From Bacillota bacterium (lineage in GTDB: Bacteria > Bacillota > Clostridia > Oscillospirales > Acutalibacteraceae), in the NCBI GenBank assembly GCA_023418995.1, contig JAEZYP010000037.1:1-64000 (forward strand): 64,000 nt of DNA, given 5' to 3'. Shown here piece by piece: positions 8,352-17,171 of the stretch. Every line of letters starts with the position of its first letter. The stretch's first letter is position 1. The notes beneath the pieces were generated by a model. That model was not told where the DNA came from and did not search any database. It was given only the letters and a program-made list of their open reading frames with translations. The position numbers and the translations under genes were made by a program.

Positions 8352-8480
8352 TTACGGACTAGTAACGCCAGCAATATGCTTGTTACAGTTAATCCTAGTA
8401 ATATGTGTGAGCATACCATAGTCAGGTTATACACAAACTAGCAGACTGCGACAAATCGTGCAAGGCCAGGCGCAGTCTAA

Positions 8481-8507
8481 AAAAGGACAGCCGGCGGCTG
8501 TCCTTTT
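8481..8507 (-). terminator. Terminator after GNAT gene
   Basis: AAAAGGACAGC with GCTGTCCTTTT (11-bp stem, 5-base loop), ending 4 bases before the stop of the 8511-9284 gene. Another stem (AGACTGCG...CGCAGTCT, about 8443-8479) is adjacent. Between 8,352 and 8,442 I see no gene. Confidence 0.8.
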
Positions 8508-8510
8508 GCA

Positions 8511-9284
8511 TTATCTGAAATTGATCACTGCGTATGTAACATATTCTTTTTCAAAATGATAGCCGAGCTTTTCCGCCATAGCAACCGATTCCCGGTTTGC
8601 CGCGTCCCAACTGGGGTAAAGCCCCCTGTCCAAACATTCCAATATCAGCTTGGAAGCGCAGACCAGCGCCAGCCCTTTGCGGCGGTATACCGGCTTCGTG
8701 TCGATTTCAATCTCGATACCATTGTCATACACGGTATACGATGACGCACCGCTTACCAGCTCGTCCCCACGCTGAATGACAAAACCCAAGCCGTGCTTTT
8801 CGTAATCTTGGTAATCCGAGAAATGAAGGCAAAAATACCTTGACCAGTCTTCCGTTAAAACCCGGTGGTAAATTTCTTCATCAATTCTTCGGATGCTGTA
8901 TTCGGGCGGAAGCTTATTCAGATACGATTGAAGCTTCGCCGTATCAAAACAATTCGGTTCCTTCTGAATCGCATAGCGCATGAACTTACCGGAATTATGC
9001 TTATATTCTCGTTCGATCAGGTTTGCCCAGCCATCATTCTGCGGAATCATTAAAATACAGTCCGACGGAAAGAAAGGCGGGATGTTTTTAACGAGTTCCG
9101 AATCGGGTTTTCCCGCGAAAAAGCAGAAATCCGCCGTTACAATCTGCGCTGATTTTGGGTCTTGAATATTATCCGCCCACGCGCTGCCCATATAGCCCTG
9201 CAGGCACGACCAGATCAGCGTTTCGTTCCAGCCTTCAAAAAGCGTAGTGAGTCGATACCGGTCTTCCTTTTTCAGGCAATACAT
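8511..9284 (-). CDS. GNAT-family acetyltransferase, two-domain
   Basis: 257 residues. The C-terminal half has GNAT features: LGFVIQRGDELVSGASSYTV, then IEIDTKPVYRRKGLALVCAS (acetyl-CoA loop) and SWDAANRESVAMAEKLGYHF. The N-terminal half (about 1-130) looks like a degenerate GNAT-like domain, as in the PF12746-type family. Function unknown. Single gene with its own terminator. Confidence 0.85.
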   Translation of the reverse strand: MYCLKKEDRYRLTTLFEGWNETLIWSCLQGYMGSAWADNIQDPKSAQIVTADFCFFAGKPDSELVKNIPPFFPSDCILMIPQNDGWANLIEREYKHNSGKFMRYAIQKEPNCFDTAKLQSYLNKLPPEYSIRRIDEEIYHRVLTEDWSRYFCLHFSDYQDYEKHGLGFVIQRGDELVSGASSYTVYDNGIEIEIDTKPVYRRKGLALVCASKLILECLDRGLYPSWDAANRESVAMAEKLGYHFEKEYVTYAVINFR

Positions 9285-9345
9285 GGGAATCCCCTCCGTA
9301 ATATACTATTCTAATTTTTAATAATCCGGATTATGCGTACTTTAT

Positions 9346-10206
9346 TCAATTTAAAAAATCTATAATCTTTTTCTTTTCGACTTCAGTTAAGCTGTGCATA
9401 TGCCCTCTGCCTTGCAAAAGATATGTAGTACAATTTGGTATCATGGCTTCAGCCTGCGGAATTACAAGTTTAGCAGGGAATAAACAATCAAATTCTCCCG
9501 CCATAACTAGTGTGGGAGCTAGACATTTTTTCATATCAGCAGAATTAACATCACTTGGCATTCCTGTTTTAATTCTTACATTGTCAATACTATATTTCGC
9601 TGTTGCAAATATATCCGGATCAATATTTTCTCTTGTAACTGCCATTGGTAAAATACATTTTCTTAACCAATCCTCTTTATGGGTAATCCAATACATAATC
9701 ATCGGAACCATCATGCTCATGCTTTTATAAGCGGGAGCATTTTTAATTCCAGACGGCACAAGCAAAACAGATTTTTCTATTTTCTCAGGCGATACGCACA
9801 TCGTTTTTGCTAAAACACCGGCACCAAACGAGCTGCCAAAACACCTTATTTTCTTATATTCCAATCCACTTATTACTTCACTTGCCCATTTTCCATAGTC
9901 ATAGTTTCGGAAAGAAAGACAACGTTCCGAACTTTTTCCCGGATGTCCTATTGTATCGACCGCATAGATATGAAAATCATGAAACAGGAAATCACACACC
10001 AGCAAATTATAAGCCGTCGTTGCATTCCCACCATGAAAAACGAGAAGCGGTTTTCCATCGTGGTTTCCAGTTTCAATCAAATGAGTATTCCCGAACGATG
10101 TGTCAATATATAAATCAGCGTATGGAATTGCTAATCGATTAAGCTGCTCATCATAAAGTTTTAGTACTTTATCTTTTCCTTCCGTCGTTTTATAAATTGT
10201 CCCCAT
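9346..10206 (-). CDS. Alpha/beta-hydrolase
   Basis: 286 residues from ATG 10206 (GGAAGG nine bases upstream). LLVFHGGNATTAYN forms the oxyanion region, GSSFGAG the nucleophile elbow, GEFDCLFP carries the acid and GRGHMHSL the catalytic His. A full Ser-Asp-His triad is therefore present. The likely activity is esterase or lipase on an unknown small substrate. Its codon use looks more AT-rich than the neighbouring sugar operon, so it may be a recent arrival. Confidence 0.85.
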   Translation of the reverse strand: MGTIYKTTEGKDKVLKLYDEQLNRLAIPYADLYIDTSFGNTHLIETGNHDGKPLLVFHGGNATTAYNLLVCDFLFHDFHIYAVDTIGHPGKSSERCLSFRNYDYGKWASEVISGLEYKKIRCFGSSFGAGVLAKTMCVSPEKIEKSVLLVPSGIKNAPAYKSMSMMVPMIMYWITHKEDWLRKCILPMAVTRENIDPDIFATAKYSIDNVRIKTGMPSDVNSADMKKCLAPTLVMAGEFDCLFPAKLVIPQAEAMIPNCTTYLLQGRGHMHSLTEVEKKKIIDFLN

Positions 10207-10279
10207 TTTTATCATCCTTCCGCACACAAACCATGGTTAGGTTATATAAAATGACCCTGCTTTCTATATGACCTAATGT

Positions 10280-11518
10280 TTAATATGGCATGGAAAAAAC
10301 ATCGAGGAATTTTTGGGAAAGTACGTCGTACTCATTATTTTTAAGGATATACTCTTTGCCGCGTTCGCCCATTGCCTTTAGCTCTTCCTTCGGGAGGAGG
10401 GCTAGCTTTTGGGCGGCTTCGGCGATTGCGGCACTGTTTTCCGGCTCGATGGAAATGCCGCATTGCGCGTCGGCAACCATATCGTTCGGCGCGTCGATGG
10501 CGAAAATCACCGGCTTGGCAGCCATCATGTAATCCATCAGCTTATTCGGGCTGACGCCAAACCGGAACAGCGGCTGGCGCTGCAAACCGACGTAAAGCGC
10601 GTCCATTTGATTCAGCAGCTCCGGCACCTGCCCACGCTTGACAGGCTCCAAAAGCTCCACCGTATCCTCTAATTTTAAATCAATTACCTTCTGTACCAGG
10701 CGCGCGCGCTCCGGTCCCGGGCCGACCAGCAGCAGCTTGATTTTCTTTTCCCGGAGCTGTTCGCCCGCTTCGATGAAGCTGTCGAGCGCGTTAGCAATGC
10801 CGTGGGCGCCTGTGTAGCCGATGAGGAAATAGCCCTCATCGTGATATTGTTTCAATTTCTCGTAGTAAACCGGAGGGTTCGCCATCGGCTGTTCCCAATC
10901 GGCTTTTACGATTCCGTTCGGTACACAGATAAACTTCTCCGGCTTTAAGCCGTGCTCCTCCATGTGCTCCTGCGCGTTCGGCAGGAGCGAAACGACATAG
11001 TCACTGTGCTTGTAGCAATAATTTTCTGCCGCCTGCATCATCATGATATACGGGTGGCGCGGGCTCATCCCGCCAAGCTCGATGGGGCTGAGCGGCCACA
11101 GGTCGTGTACCTCGTAAATCAGCATGGCGCCGTATTTTTTGGCAAGCTTACGCGCCGGATAAATATCGAGCGGATAGGTGGAGGAAGCGATGACCGCGTC
11201 CGGCTTGCCCTGCGCCGCAATCTGATCGGCATATTTGTAAAGTCCGTGCAGAAAGGACAGCATATTCTTGATTCTGCCTACCCCGTTGCCGTGGTATTCC
11301 GGACCATTGATCCAGAAATAGCGAATTCCGTCGTGCATTTCCTCCAGCGTCTTTTTTCCCTGTGTTTCCGGGTTTTTGGTTCGCAGATGGGAATAGGAGC
11401 TTGCGGCAATCGTCACGTGATTCCCTGCCGCCGCCCAGCGCTTCGCCATGAAATACGGGCGGAATTCCATCCCATGGAGGTCGGAACCGGCATAATGATT
11501 GATATAAATAATGTTCAT
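10280..11518 (-). CDS. Glycosyltransferase family 4 (WbuB-like)
   Basis: 412 residues with GT-B architecture: N-terminal NIIYINHYAGSDLHGMEFRP, central GYTGAHGIANALDSFIEA, and the donor-binding FGVSPNKLMDYMMAAKPVIF. It resembles WbuB/WbpZ-type transferases that use N-acetylated amino sugars. Last gene of the diacetamido-mannuronate operon, so it probably transfers that sugar or a partner onto a lipid-linked or cell-wall glycan (inference). Confidence 0.88.
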   Translation of the reverse strand: MNIIYINHYAGSDLHGMEFRPYFMAKRWAAAGNHVTIAASSYSHLRTKNPETQGKKTLEEMHDGIRYFWINGPEYHGNGVGRIKNMLSFLHGLYKYADQIAAQGKPDAVIASSTYPLDIYPARKLAKKYGAMLIYEVHDLWPLSPIELGGMSPRHPYIMMMQAAENYCYKHSDYVVSLLPNAQEHMEEHGLKPEKFICVPNGIVKADWEQPMANPPVYYEKLKQYHDEGYFLIGYTGAHGIANALDSFIEAGEQLREKKIKLLLVGPGPERARLVQKVIDLKLEDTVELLEPVKRGQVPELLNQMDALYVGLQRQPLFRFGVSPNKLMDYMMAAKPVIFAIDAPNDMVADAQCGISIEPENSAAIAEAAQKLALLPKEELKAMGERGKEYILKNNEYDVLSQKFLDVFSMPY

Positions 11519-11554
11519 TTTCTACCCTCGTAACTCACTTATGCGATTTATTCC

Positions 11555-12631
11555 CTATGAACGCGCCAGAATGGACGCGATTTTCTCCGAAGCCTTTCCG
11601 TCGCCGAACGGCTGCGCGGTACGCGCGGACGGGTCAACAGCGGTATGGAGCGCTTTGTTCAGGATATCTTCAGTTTCCAGCTTTGCGAGAACATTCCAAT
11701 TTCCCTTCAGGGTTTCCACCCACTCGGTTTCCTGCCGCAGGGTAACGCAGGGAACCTCCATGAACCAAGCTTCCTTCTGCAACCCGCCGGAATCGGTCAT
11801 CACCTGGCACGCGCCGGAGGTAAGCAGAAGCATTTCGAGGTAGCCGACCGGGTCGATCAGCTTAATATTTCGAAACCCGCAATTTTGAATAGCTTCTTCC
11901 GCCAGCGGTCTTGTTCTGGGGTGGATGGGCAGCACGACGGTCTGCGGAAGCTGCTCAAACGCTTTAAATATCCGAATAACGGCTTCCAGCCCACCGTCGG
12001 TCGTTTCCGCGCGGTGAAGGGTGGCCAGCCGGTAATTCTTCTGTGTGATTCCAAGCTGCTCATAAATCGCGGTCTTGTTCGGATTTTTTCTTGCAAGCTC
12101 CAGAAAATGCAGAACGGAATCGAGCATTACGTCACCGCACACGCTGACTCCCTGTGTTACGCCCTCTTTTTTCAGGTTTTCCATCGCCGTCTGCGTGGGG
12201 CAGAACAGCCATTTGGAAATATGGTCGGTAAGGACGCGGTTCTGCTCCTCCGGCATACGCATGTTGTAGGAGCGAAGCCCAGCCTCCACATGTGCGACCG
12301 GAATATGCAGCTTGGAGGCCGCCAGCGCGCCCGCGAGGGTTGAATTGGTATCGCCGTAAACCAAAAGGATATCCGGCTTTTCGTCCAGGATCACGTCTTC
12401 AATTTTCATCAGCATTTCACCCGTCTGATGCCCGTGGCTGCCCGAGCCGACGCCCAGATGATAGGCTGGCTTCGGAATGGACAGCTCCTCAAAAAAGACA
12501 TCGGACATATTGCGGTCGTAATGCTGACCGGTATGGACGATAATTTCCGTGCAAACCGGCTTTAACGCCGCGGAGACAACCGACGCTTTGACAAACTGCG
12601 GTCTTGCGCCGACTACCGTAACGATTTTCAT
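11555..12631 (-). CDS. UDP-N-acetylglucosamine 2-epimerase family (WbpI type)
   Basis: 358 residues starting MKIVTVVGARPQFVK; the ATG at 12631 has AAAGGA upstream. Has EAGLRSYNMRMPEEQNR (catalytic Glu/Arg), HRAETTDG, LPIHPRTR and MTDSGGLQKEA, all typical of non-hydrolysing 2-epimerases. With WbpA, B, D and E types in the same operon, the substrate is likely UDP-2,3-diacetamido-glucuronate rather than plain UDP-GlcNAc, converting it to the manno form. An ordinary WecB/MnaA role remains possible. Confidence 0.9.
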   Translation of the reverse strand: MKIVTVVGARPQFVKASVVSAALKPVCTEIIVHTGQHYDRNMSDVFFEELSIPKPAYHLGVGSGSHGHQTGEMLMKIEDVILDEKPDILLVYGDTNSTLAGALAASKLHIPVAHVEAGLRSYNMRMPEEQNRVLTDHISKWLFCPTQTAMENLKKEGVTQGVSVCGDVMLDSVLHFLELARKNPNKTAIYEQLGITQKNYRLATLHRAETTDGGLEAVIRIFKAFEQLPQTVVLPIHPRTRPLAEEAIQNCGFRNIKLIDPVGYLEMLLLTSGACQVMTDSGGLQKEAWFMEVPCVTLRQETEWVETLKGNWNVLAKLETEDILNKALHTAVDPSARTAQPFGDGKASEKIASILARS

Positions 12632-12644
12632 ATCTATCAATCCT

Positions 12645-13745
12645 TTAGTTTACTTTCACATCGCTGCTCGACATATCCAGTGTGGAAAAGCTGAGATCGT
12701 CATACTTTACCGCCGCTCCGGTCTTTTGGGACTTGTAGGCGGCAAGAATGATCTTCATCGCCTTGATCGCCTCGGTTCCGCTGACCAGGGGGTCGGTATG
12801 GGTATTAACCGCATTGATGTAGTTCGCGTAGAGCGTGGTGTGACCGCTGCCGTAAACATCCTTCGGGTCGGTGCCTGCAAGCGCCGCCACGCGTTCATCC
12901 TGCTCCGCAGTGTTTTCAAAATTCCAGGTCTGCACGCGGTTAACCGCAAGACCACCGATGACCGCACAGCCGGTTCCGCCGAAAATGGAGAGGGTTTCTT
13001 CCAGATTCTTCGGGTACACGCAGGCGGTGCCTTCCACCATGCCGATCGCGCCGTTTTTAAAGCGGATTAAAATCGAGCCGAAATCCTCCGCCTCAATATC
13101 GCGCAAATAATTTCCAGTCATTGCCATAACGGTATCCGGCTCGCCGCCCAGATTCCACTGGAGAAGATCAATATTATGGATACACTGGTTCATCAGCGTT
13201 CCACCGTCCTGTGACCAGGTGCCGCGCCACGGAGCCTGCTCGTAATACGGCATTCCGCGGTTCCAGAGGATGCGCGCGGTTCCGTTCACCAGTTTGCCGA
13301 AACGACCGTCCTCCAGCGCCTTGTGCAGCTCCTGAATCGGCGCGTTAAAACGGTTCTGGTGGCAAACGCCCAGTGTTACGCCATGCTCTTTTGCCTCGCG
13401 GATCATCTGCTCGGCGTCGGCGGTGCTCAAAGCCATTGGCTTTTCTACCAGCACATGCTTGCCGTTACGGATACAATAAAGCGCGATTTCCGCGTGGTAG
13501 CCGCTCTCGGTCGCGATGGAGCAGCAGTCAATTTCCAGCTCCTCCAGCGCTTTTTTGTAATCGGCGTATATCGCCGGTTTTACACCGGTCGCTTCCAAAT
13601 AATCCTTCGCCTTTTTCTCCGCGTTCTCCCGAACCGGGTCGCATACCGCGACTAACTCCATAATATCCGCGTTCGTAACTGCGGCGGCGATATGATTCTT
13701 GGAAATCCTTCCGCATCCGACTAAAGCAAAACGTAATTTTTTCAT
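12645..13745 (-). CDS. Gfo/Idh/MocA oxidoreductase (WbpB/WlbA type)
   Basis: 366 residues. Rossmann start LRFALVGCGRISKNHIAAA, catalytic Lys in HVLVEKPMALS, and the substrate side QDGGTLMNQCIHNIDLLQW. In the WlbA/WbpB group this enzyme oxidises C3 of UDP-GlcNAc-uronate with NAD+, giving the keto sugar for the WbpE aminotransferase. The operon context supports that role. Starts 108 bases after the wbpA-type gene, with a hairpin between them. Confidence 0.88.
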   Translation of the reverse strand: MKKLRFALVGCGRISKNHIAAAVTNADIMELVAVCDPVRENAEKKAKDYLEATGVKPAIYADYKKALEELEIDCCSIATESGYHAEIALYCIRNGKHVLVEKPMALSTADAEQMIREAKEHGVTLGVCHQNRFNAPIQELHKALEDGRFGKLVNGTARILWNRGMPYYEQAPWRGTWSQDGGTLMNQCIHNIDLLQWNLGGEPDTVMAMTGNYLRDIEAEDFGSILIRFKNGAIGMVEGTACVYPKNLEETLSIFGGTGCAVIGGLAVNRVQTWNFENTAEQDERVAALAGTDPKDVYGSGHTTLYANYINAVNTHTDPLVSGTEAIKAMKIILAAYKSQKTGAAVKYDDLSFSTLDMSSSDVKVN

Positions 13746-13815
13746 CAGTATTCCCCTTACTCTTGTTATTCAAATATTTGGCGGACTGTTAGCTCTTTAT
13801 TCCCGCCCCACGCAA

Positions 13816-13848
13816 AATTCCCCCGTCACATTTCGAAACGGGGGAAAT
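13816..13848 (-). terminator. Hairpin between wbpA- and wbpB-type genes
   Basis: Perfect 9-bp stem TTCCCCCGT/ACGGGGGAA inside the operon, directly after the wbpA-type stop and followed by TTTTGCG on the minus strand. It looks like a partial terminator that could lower expression of the distal three genes. Confidence 0.65.
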
Positions 13849-13853
13849 CAGAA

Positions 13854-15173
13854 TTATAAAAGCTCGATATTGGAACGGTCCGTAACATCCTTCATGGCAT
13901 TTCTGGTATCAAAAACAGCCTTGGAAAGCTTTTGAATGCGATTGTAATCAGAGTTGGAATGCGCCGTGCAGATAATCACAATGTCCGCGCTCTTGAGCAT
14001 TTCGTCCGTCAGTTCCTTTGCTCCGGTATGAATCATTCCCTTATGCTTGTATTCGGCAATAAACGGGTCGTAGAAGGTGGTCTGCGCACCCTGTTCGTTC
14101 AGGCGGTCAATCACGTTCAGCGCCGGACTTTCACGGTAATCGTCGATATCCGATTTATAGGCAACGCCCAAAACCAGCACCTTCGCGCCGTTCATCGCGG
14201 TTTTATTTTTATTCAGCACCTTCATAGCGCGGTCAACCACATACTCCGGCATGCCGGTGTTAATTTCGCCGGAGGTTTCAATTAGGCGGGTGTGGTAATC
14301 AAATTCACGCGCCTTCCAGGAAAGGTAGAACGGGTCAAGCGGAATACAATGTCCGCCGAGGCCCGGACCCGGATAGAAAGCCTGGAAGCCGTAAGGCTTT
14401 GTCTTGGCGGCATCGATCACCTCCCAGACATTGATCCCCATACGGTCACAGATAATTGCCATTTCATTGGCTAAGCCGATATTGATATTACGGTAGGTAT
14501 TTTCGAGAAGCTTCTCCATTTCGGCAACCGCCGGAGTAGAAACCTCGTAAACGCCGCCTTCCAACACATTGCGGTAAAGGGCGGCGGCAACCTCTGTGGA
14601 ATCCTTGCCCACACCGCCGACAACCTTTGGTGTATTCTTTGTTTTATACTGCTTGTTGCCCGGGTCAACACGCTCCGGTGAAAACGCGAGATAAAAATCC
14701 TCGCCGCATTTCAGCCCGGTCGCTTCCAAAATCGGCTTTAAAAGCTCTTCGGTGGTTCCCGGATAGGTGGTCGATTCAAGGATAACAGCCATGCCCCTGT
14801 GTGCGTATTTCGCAACAGATTCGGTAGAGCCCTTTACGTAGCTGATATCCGGCTGCTGATATTTATCCAACGGAGTCGGTACAGCGATTGCGACCGCGTC
14901 CACGCCCTTGATAAAGGAAAAATCGCTGGTAGCGGAAAGCTTGCCGCTGCTCACAACCTGCTTGAGCGTATCGCCGACGATATCGCCGATATAATTGTGA
15001 CCTGAGTTTACCATATCGACTTTTTGAGACTGAACGTCGAAACCGATGGTTCTGTAACCCGCTTTTGCAAATTCCACAGCGAGAGGAAGCCCCACATAGC
15101 CCAATCCAACAATCCCGACAACGGCGGACTTGTCCTTGATTTTATTCAACAGCTCTGTTTTAACATTTGACAT
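13854..15173 (-). CDS. UDP-N-acetylglucosamine 6-dehydrogenase (WbpA type)
   Basis: 439 residues. NAD-binding GIVGLGYVGLPLAVEFAKAG (about 20-39), central dehydrogenase domain with the catalytic Cys in GPGLGGHCIPLDPFYL, and a C-terminal domain with LGVAYKSDIDDYRESPA. It belongs to the UDP-sugar C6 dehydrogenases and resembles WbpA/WecC-type enzymes more than UDP-glucose dehydrogenase. It should oxidise UDP-GlcNAc to UDP-GlcNAcA, step one of the pathway encoded here. Confidence 0.92.
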   Translation of the reverse strand: MSNVKTELLNKIKDKSAVVGIVGLGYVGLPLAVEFAKAGYRTIGFDVQSQKVDMVNSGHNYIGDIVGDTLKQVVSSGKLSATSDFSFIKGVDAVAIAVPTPLDKYQQPDISYVKGSTESVAKYAHRGMAVILESTTYPGTTEELLKPILEATGLKCGEDFYLAFSPERVDPGNKQYKTKNTPKVVGGVGKDSTEVAAALYRNVLEGGVYEVSTPAVAEMEKLLENTYRNINIGLANEMAIICDRMGINVWEVIDAAKTKPYGFQAFYPGPGLGGHCIPLDPFYLSWKAREFDYHTRLIETSGEINTGMPEYVVDRAMKVLNKNKTAMNGAKVLVLGVAYKSDIDDYRESPALNVIDRLNEQGAQTTFYDPFIAEYKHKGMIHTGAKELTDEMLKSADIVIICTAHSNSDYNRIQKLSKAVFDTRNAMKDVTDRSNIELL

Positions 15174-15210
15174 ATGAATTCCCCTATCTATATTTTCATT
15201 TGCGTATTGA

Positions 15211-16338
15211 TTACAATTTTAGAATCTCGCGGCAGATAACATCAATCGTCTCTTCTGTAATATAGCCGTGCATCGGCAGGCTGAAAACCGTTTCGCTAAG
15301 CTTTTCGCTCACCGGAAGATCGCCTTTTTTGTAGCCCAGGGACGCATATGCCTTTTGCAGATGAAGCGGATTCGGATAATAAATCATGGTAGGAACGCCC
15401 TCGTTCTTTAGCCCGTTCATGATTTTATCGCGCTCTTCGGAACTGTCCGCTTGCAACGTATAATAGCCGAAGCTGGAAGAAAAACCGTCCTGAATCACCG
15501 GCACCTTGAATTTACCCTTCAGCCGGTCGGCGTAGAGCGCAGCCGCCCATTTGCGGTGTTCGTTTTCTTCGTCGAACGCACGGAGCTTCGGGAGCAGGAT
15601 TGCTGCCTGGAGCGTATCCAGCCTTGCGTTTAAGCCAAAACGGACGTTTTCATACTTGGTGGCGCCTTTACCGTGAACCCGGATAGAGGTCAGCAGCCTG
15701 TGCTTTTCCTCGTCGTCGGTAAAAATCGCGCCGCCGTCTCCGTAGCAGCCAAGCGCTTTGGCGGGAAAGAAGCTGGTGGCGGAATAATCGCCGAAGCTAC
15801 AGGCCTTTTTATCTCCAATCGCGCCGCCGAAGCCCTGCGCGGCATCCTCAATCAGCGTTAAACCGTATTTTTGGCATATCGGCTCTATTTTCAAATAGTC
15901 GGCGGGCTGACCAAACAAATCAACCGCGATGACAGCCTTTGGCTTTAGCTTACCCTCCCGAAGCGTATTTTCAATCTGCTTTTGCAAGGATTTCGGGTCA
16001 AGATTAAAAGTATCGGCATCAGAATCGCAGAATACCGGTGTCGCCCCCGCAAGGCTCACGACCTCTGCCGAAGCAAAAAAAGTAAGCGCCGGAACGAACA
16101 CGGCGTCTCCCGCGCCGATTCCCTGAGCCATCAAAGGCATTAAAAGCGCGTCGGTGCCGTTGCTGGTGCTTACGCAGTATTTGCGCCCGACGTACCGGCA
16201 AAGCTCCTGCTCGAGTTCCTCCACCTGCGGACCGGAAATGAAATGGCAGCCCTCGATTACCTCGGCAATGCCGGCGTCGATTTCCTTTTTTAAATGTTTA
16301 TACTGCGCGCCTAAATCATTAAACTGTATTTTCTGCAT
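15211..16338 (-). CDS. PLP sugar aminotransferase (WbpE type)
   Basis: 375 residues of the DegT/DnrJ/EryC1/StrS family. ALTFFASAEVV, EDAAQGFGG (cofactor Asp) and SATSFFPAKALGCYGDGGA with the PLP-binding Lys are all present. The FFPAKALGCYGDGGA form is typical of WbpE/WlbC, which aminate the 3-keto sugar to UDP-GlcNAc3NA using glutamate. Its start follows the acetyltransferase stop directly (16338/16339), so both are translated together. Confidence 0.92.
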   Translation of the reverse strand: MQKIQFNDLGAQYKHLKKEIDAGIAEVIEGCHFISGPQVEELEQELCRYVGRKYCVSTSNGTDALLMPLMAQGIGAGDAVFVPALTFFASAEVVSLAGATPVFCDSDADTFNLDPKSLQKQIENTLREGKLKPKAVIAVDLFGQPADYLKIEPICQKYGLTLIEDAAQGFGGAIGDKKACSFGDYSATSFFPAKALGCYGDGGAIFTDDEEKHRLLTSIRVHGKGATKYENVRFGLNARLDTLQAAILLPKLRAFDEENEHRKWAAALYADRLKGKFKVPVIQDGFSSSFGYYTLQADSSEERDKIMNGLKNEGVPTMIYYPNPLHLQKAYASLGYKKGDLPVSEKLSETVFSLPMHGYITEETIDVICREILKL

Positions 16339-16920
16339 TTATTTTGTTTCCTCCTGAAGGCCCTGAGCGCCTTGCACATAGCTTCTGCCGCATTTGGGGC
16401 AATTCAGCTGCTCGTCCAGCTTTTCGCCGCATTCACAGGCCCATCCCTTTTGGCGGGCGGGATTCCCCATCATAATCGCGTGGTCGGGAACATCCTTGGT
16501 CACAACACTTCCCGCGGCGATAAACGCATTTTTTCCGATCCGGTGGCCGCACACAATCGTCGCGTTCGCGCCGATGCTCGCACCCTCGCCGATAGGCGTA
16601 TGGGCATAGAACTCCGCGCCGTGCTGGGGGTATTTGCAACGCGGACGCTGCACATTGGTAAAAACCATAGAAGGCCCGCAGAAGACATAGTTTCCAAGCT
16701 CCACGCCCTCATAAATCGATACATTATTCTGTATCTTGCAATAGTCCCCGATTTTCACCCCGGGCGCTACGAATACATTCTGACCAATTGTACAGTTGCT
16801 GCCAATCGAGCAGCCGCCGCTGACGTGGCAGAAATGCCACACCTTGGTGCCGTTTCCGATTTGCGCCCCCTCATCCACACACGCGCTCGGGTGCGCAAAG
16901 AACTCTTTCGTTTCGTTCAC
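16339..16920 (-). CDS. UDP-GlcNAc3NA N-acetyltransferase (WbpD/WlbB type)
   Basis: 193 residues built on left-handed beta-helix hexapeptide repeats (IGNGTKVWHF, IGSNCTIGQNVFVAPGVKIG, IGEGASIGANATIVCG, IGKNAFIAAGSVV). The segment VFTNVQRPRCKYPQHGAEF is typical of WlbB/WbpD. A C-terminal zinc ribbon (CECGEKL and CPKCGRSY, about 160-180) is extra to the Pseudomonas enzyme but common in Firmicute relatives. It acetylates the 3-amino group. First gene of the operon. Confidence 0.93.
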   Translation of the reverse strand: MNETKEFFAHPSACVDEGAQIGNGTKVWHFCHVSGGCSIGSNCTIGQNVFVAPGVKIGDYCKIQNNVSIYEGVELGNYVFCGPSMVFTNVQRPRCKYPQHGAEFYAHTPIGEGASIGANATIVCGHRIGKNAFIAAGSVVTKDVPDHAIMMGNPARQKGWACECGEKLDEQLNCPKCGRSYVQGAQGLQEETK

Positions 16921-17028
16921 AGCAAGACCACCGTTTCCTCTATTTGATGTAAATATGTTTTATTTCTCAGAGAAAGACAAAAACTAACCATTATTATTGG
17001 TTACAAATAGAAACATAAATCGTTCTTT

Positions 17029-17057
17029 ATTATATAACCATATAGGGGTTAAGTCAA
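17029..17057 (-). promoter_or_regulatory. Promoter of the diacetamido-mannuronate operon
   Basis: Minus-strand TTGACT (17052-17057), 17-base spacer, TATAAT (17029-17034). The spacer is itself an inverted repeat with TAACC and GGTTA arms, a possible operator. The 16,921-17,171 gap otherwise holds only the divergent promoters. Confidence 0.75.
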
Positions 17058-17078
17058 TAATAAGGGGCGGCAATCCTG

Positions 17079-17107
17079 TTGACAATAAAGATTAATCGTT
17101 ATATCAT
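17079..17107 (+). promoter_or_regulatory. Promoter of the divergent aminotransferase gene
   Basis: TTGACA (17079-17084), 17-base spacer, TATCAT (17102-17107), about 65 bases before the ATG at 17172. It lies back to back with the operon promoter at 17,029-17,057, so both could share control. Confidence 0.7.
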
Positions 17108-17171
17108 TTACTTTGAATTCTTGTTTAAACTGATCATAACCGTATATTTTTAAGAAAAGAAGTGTAGCTTC

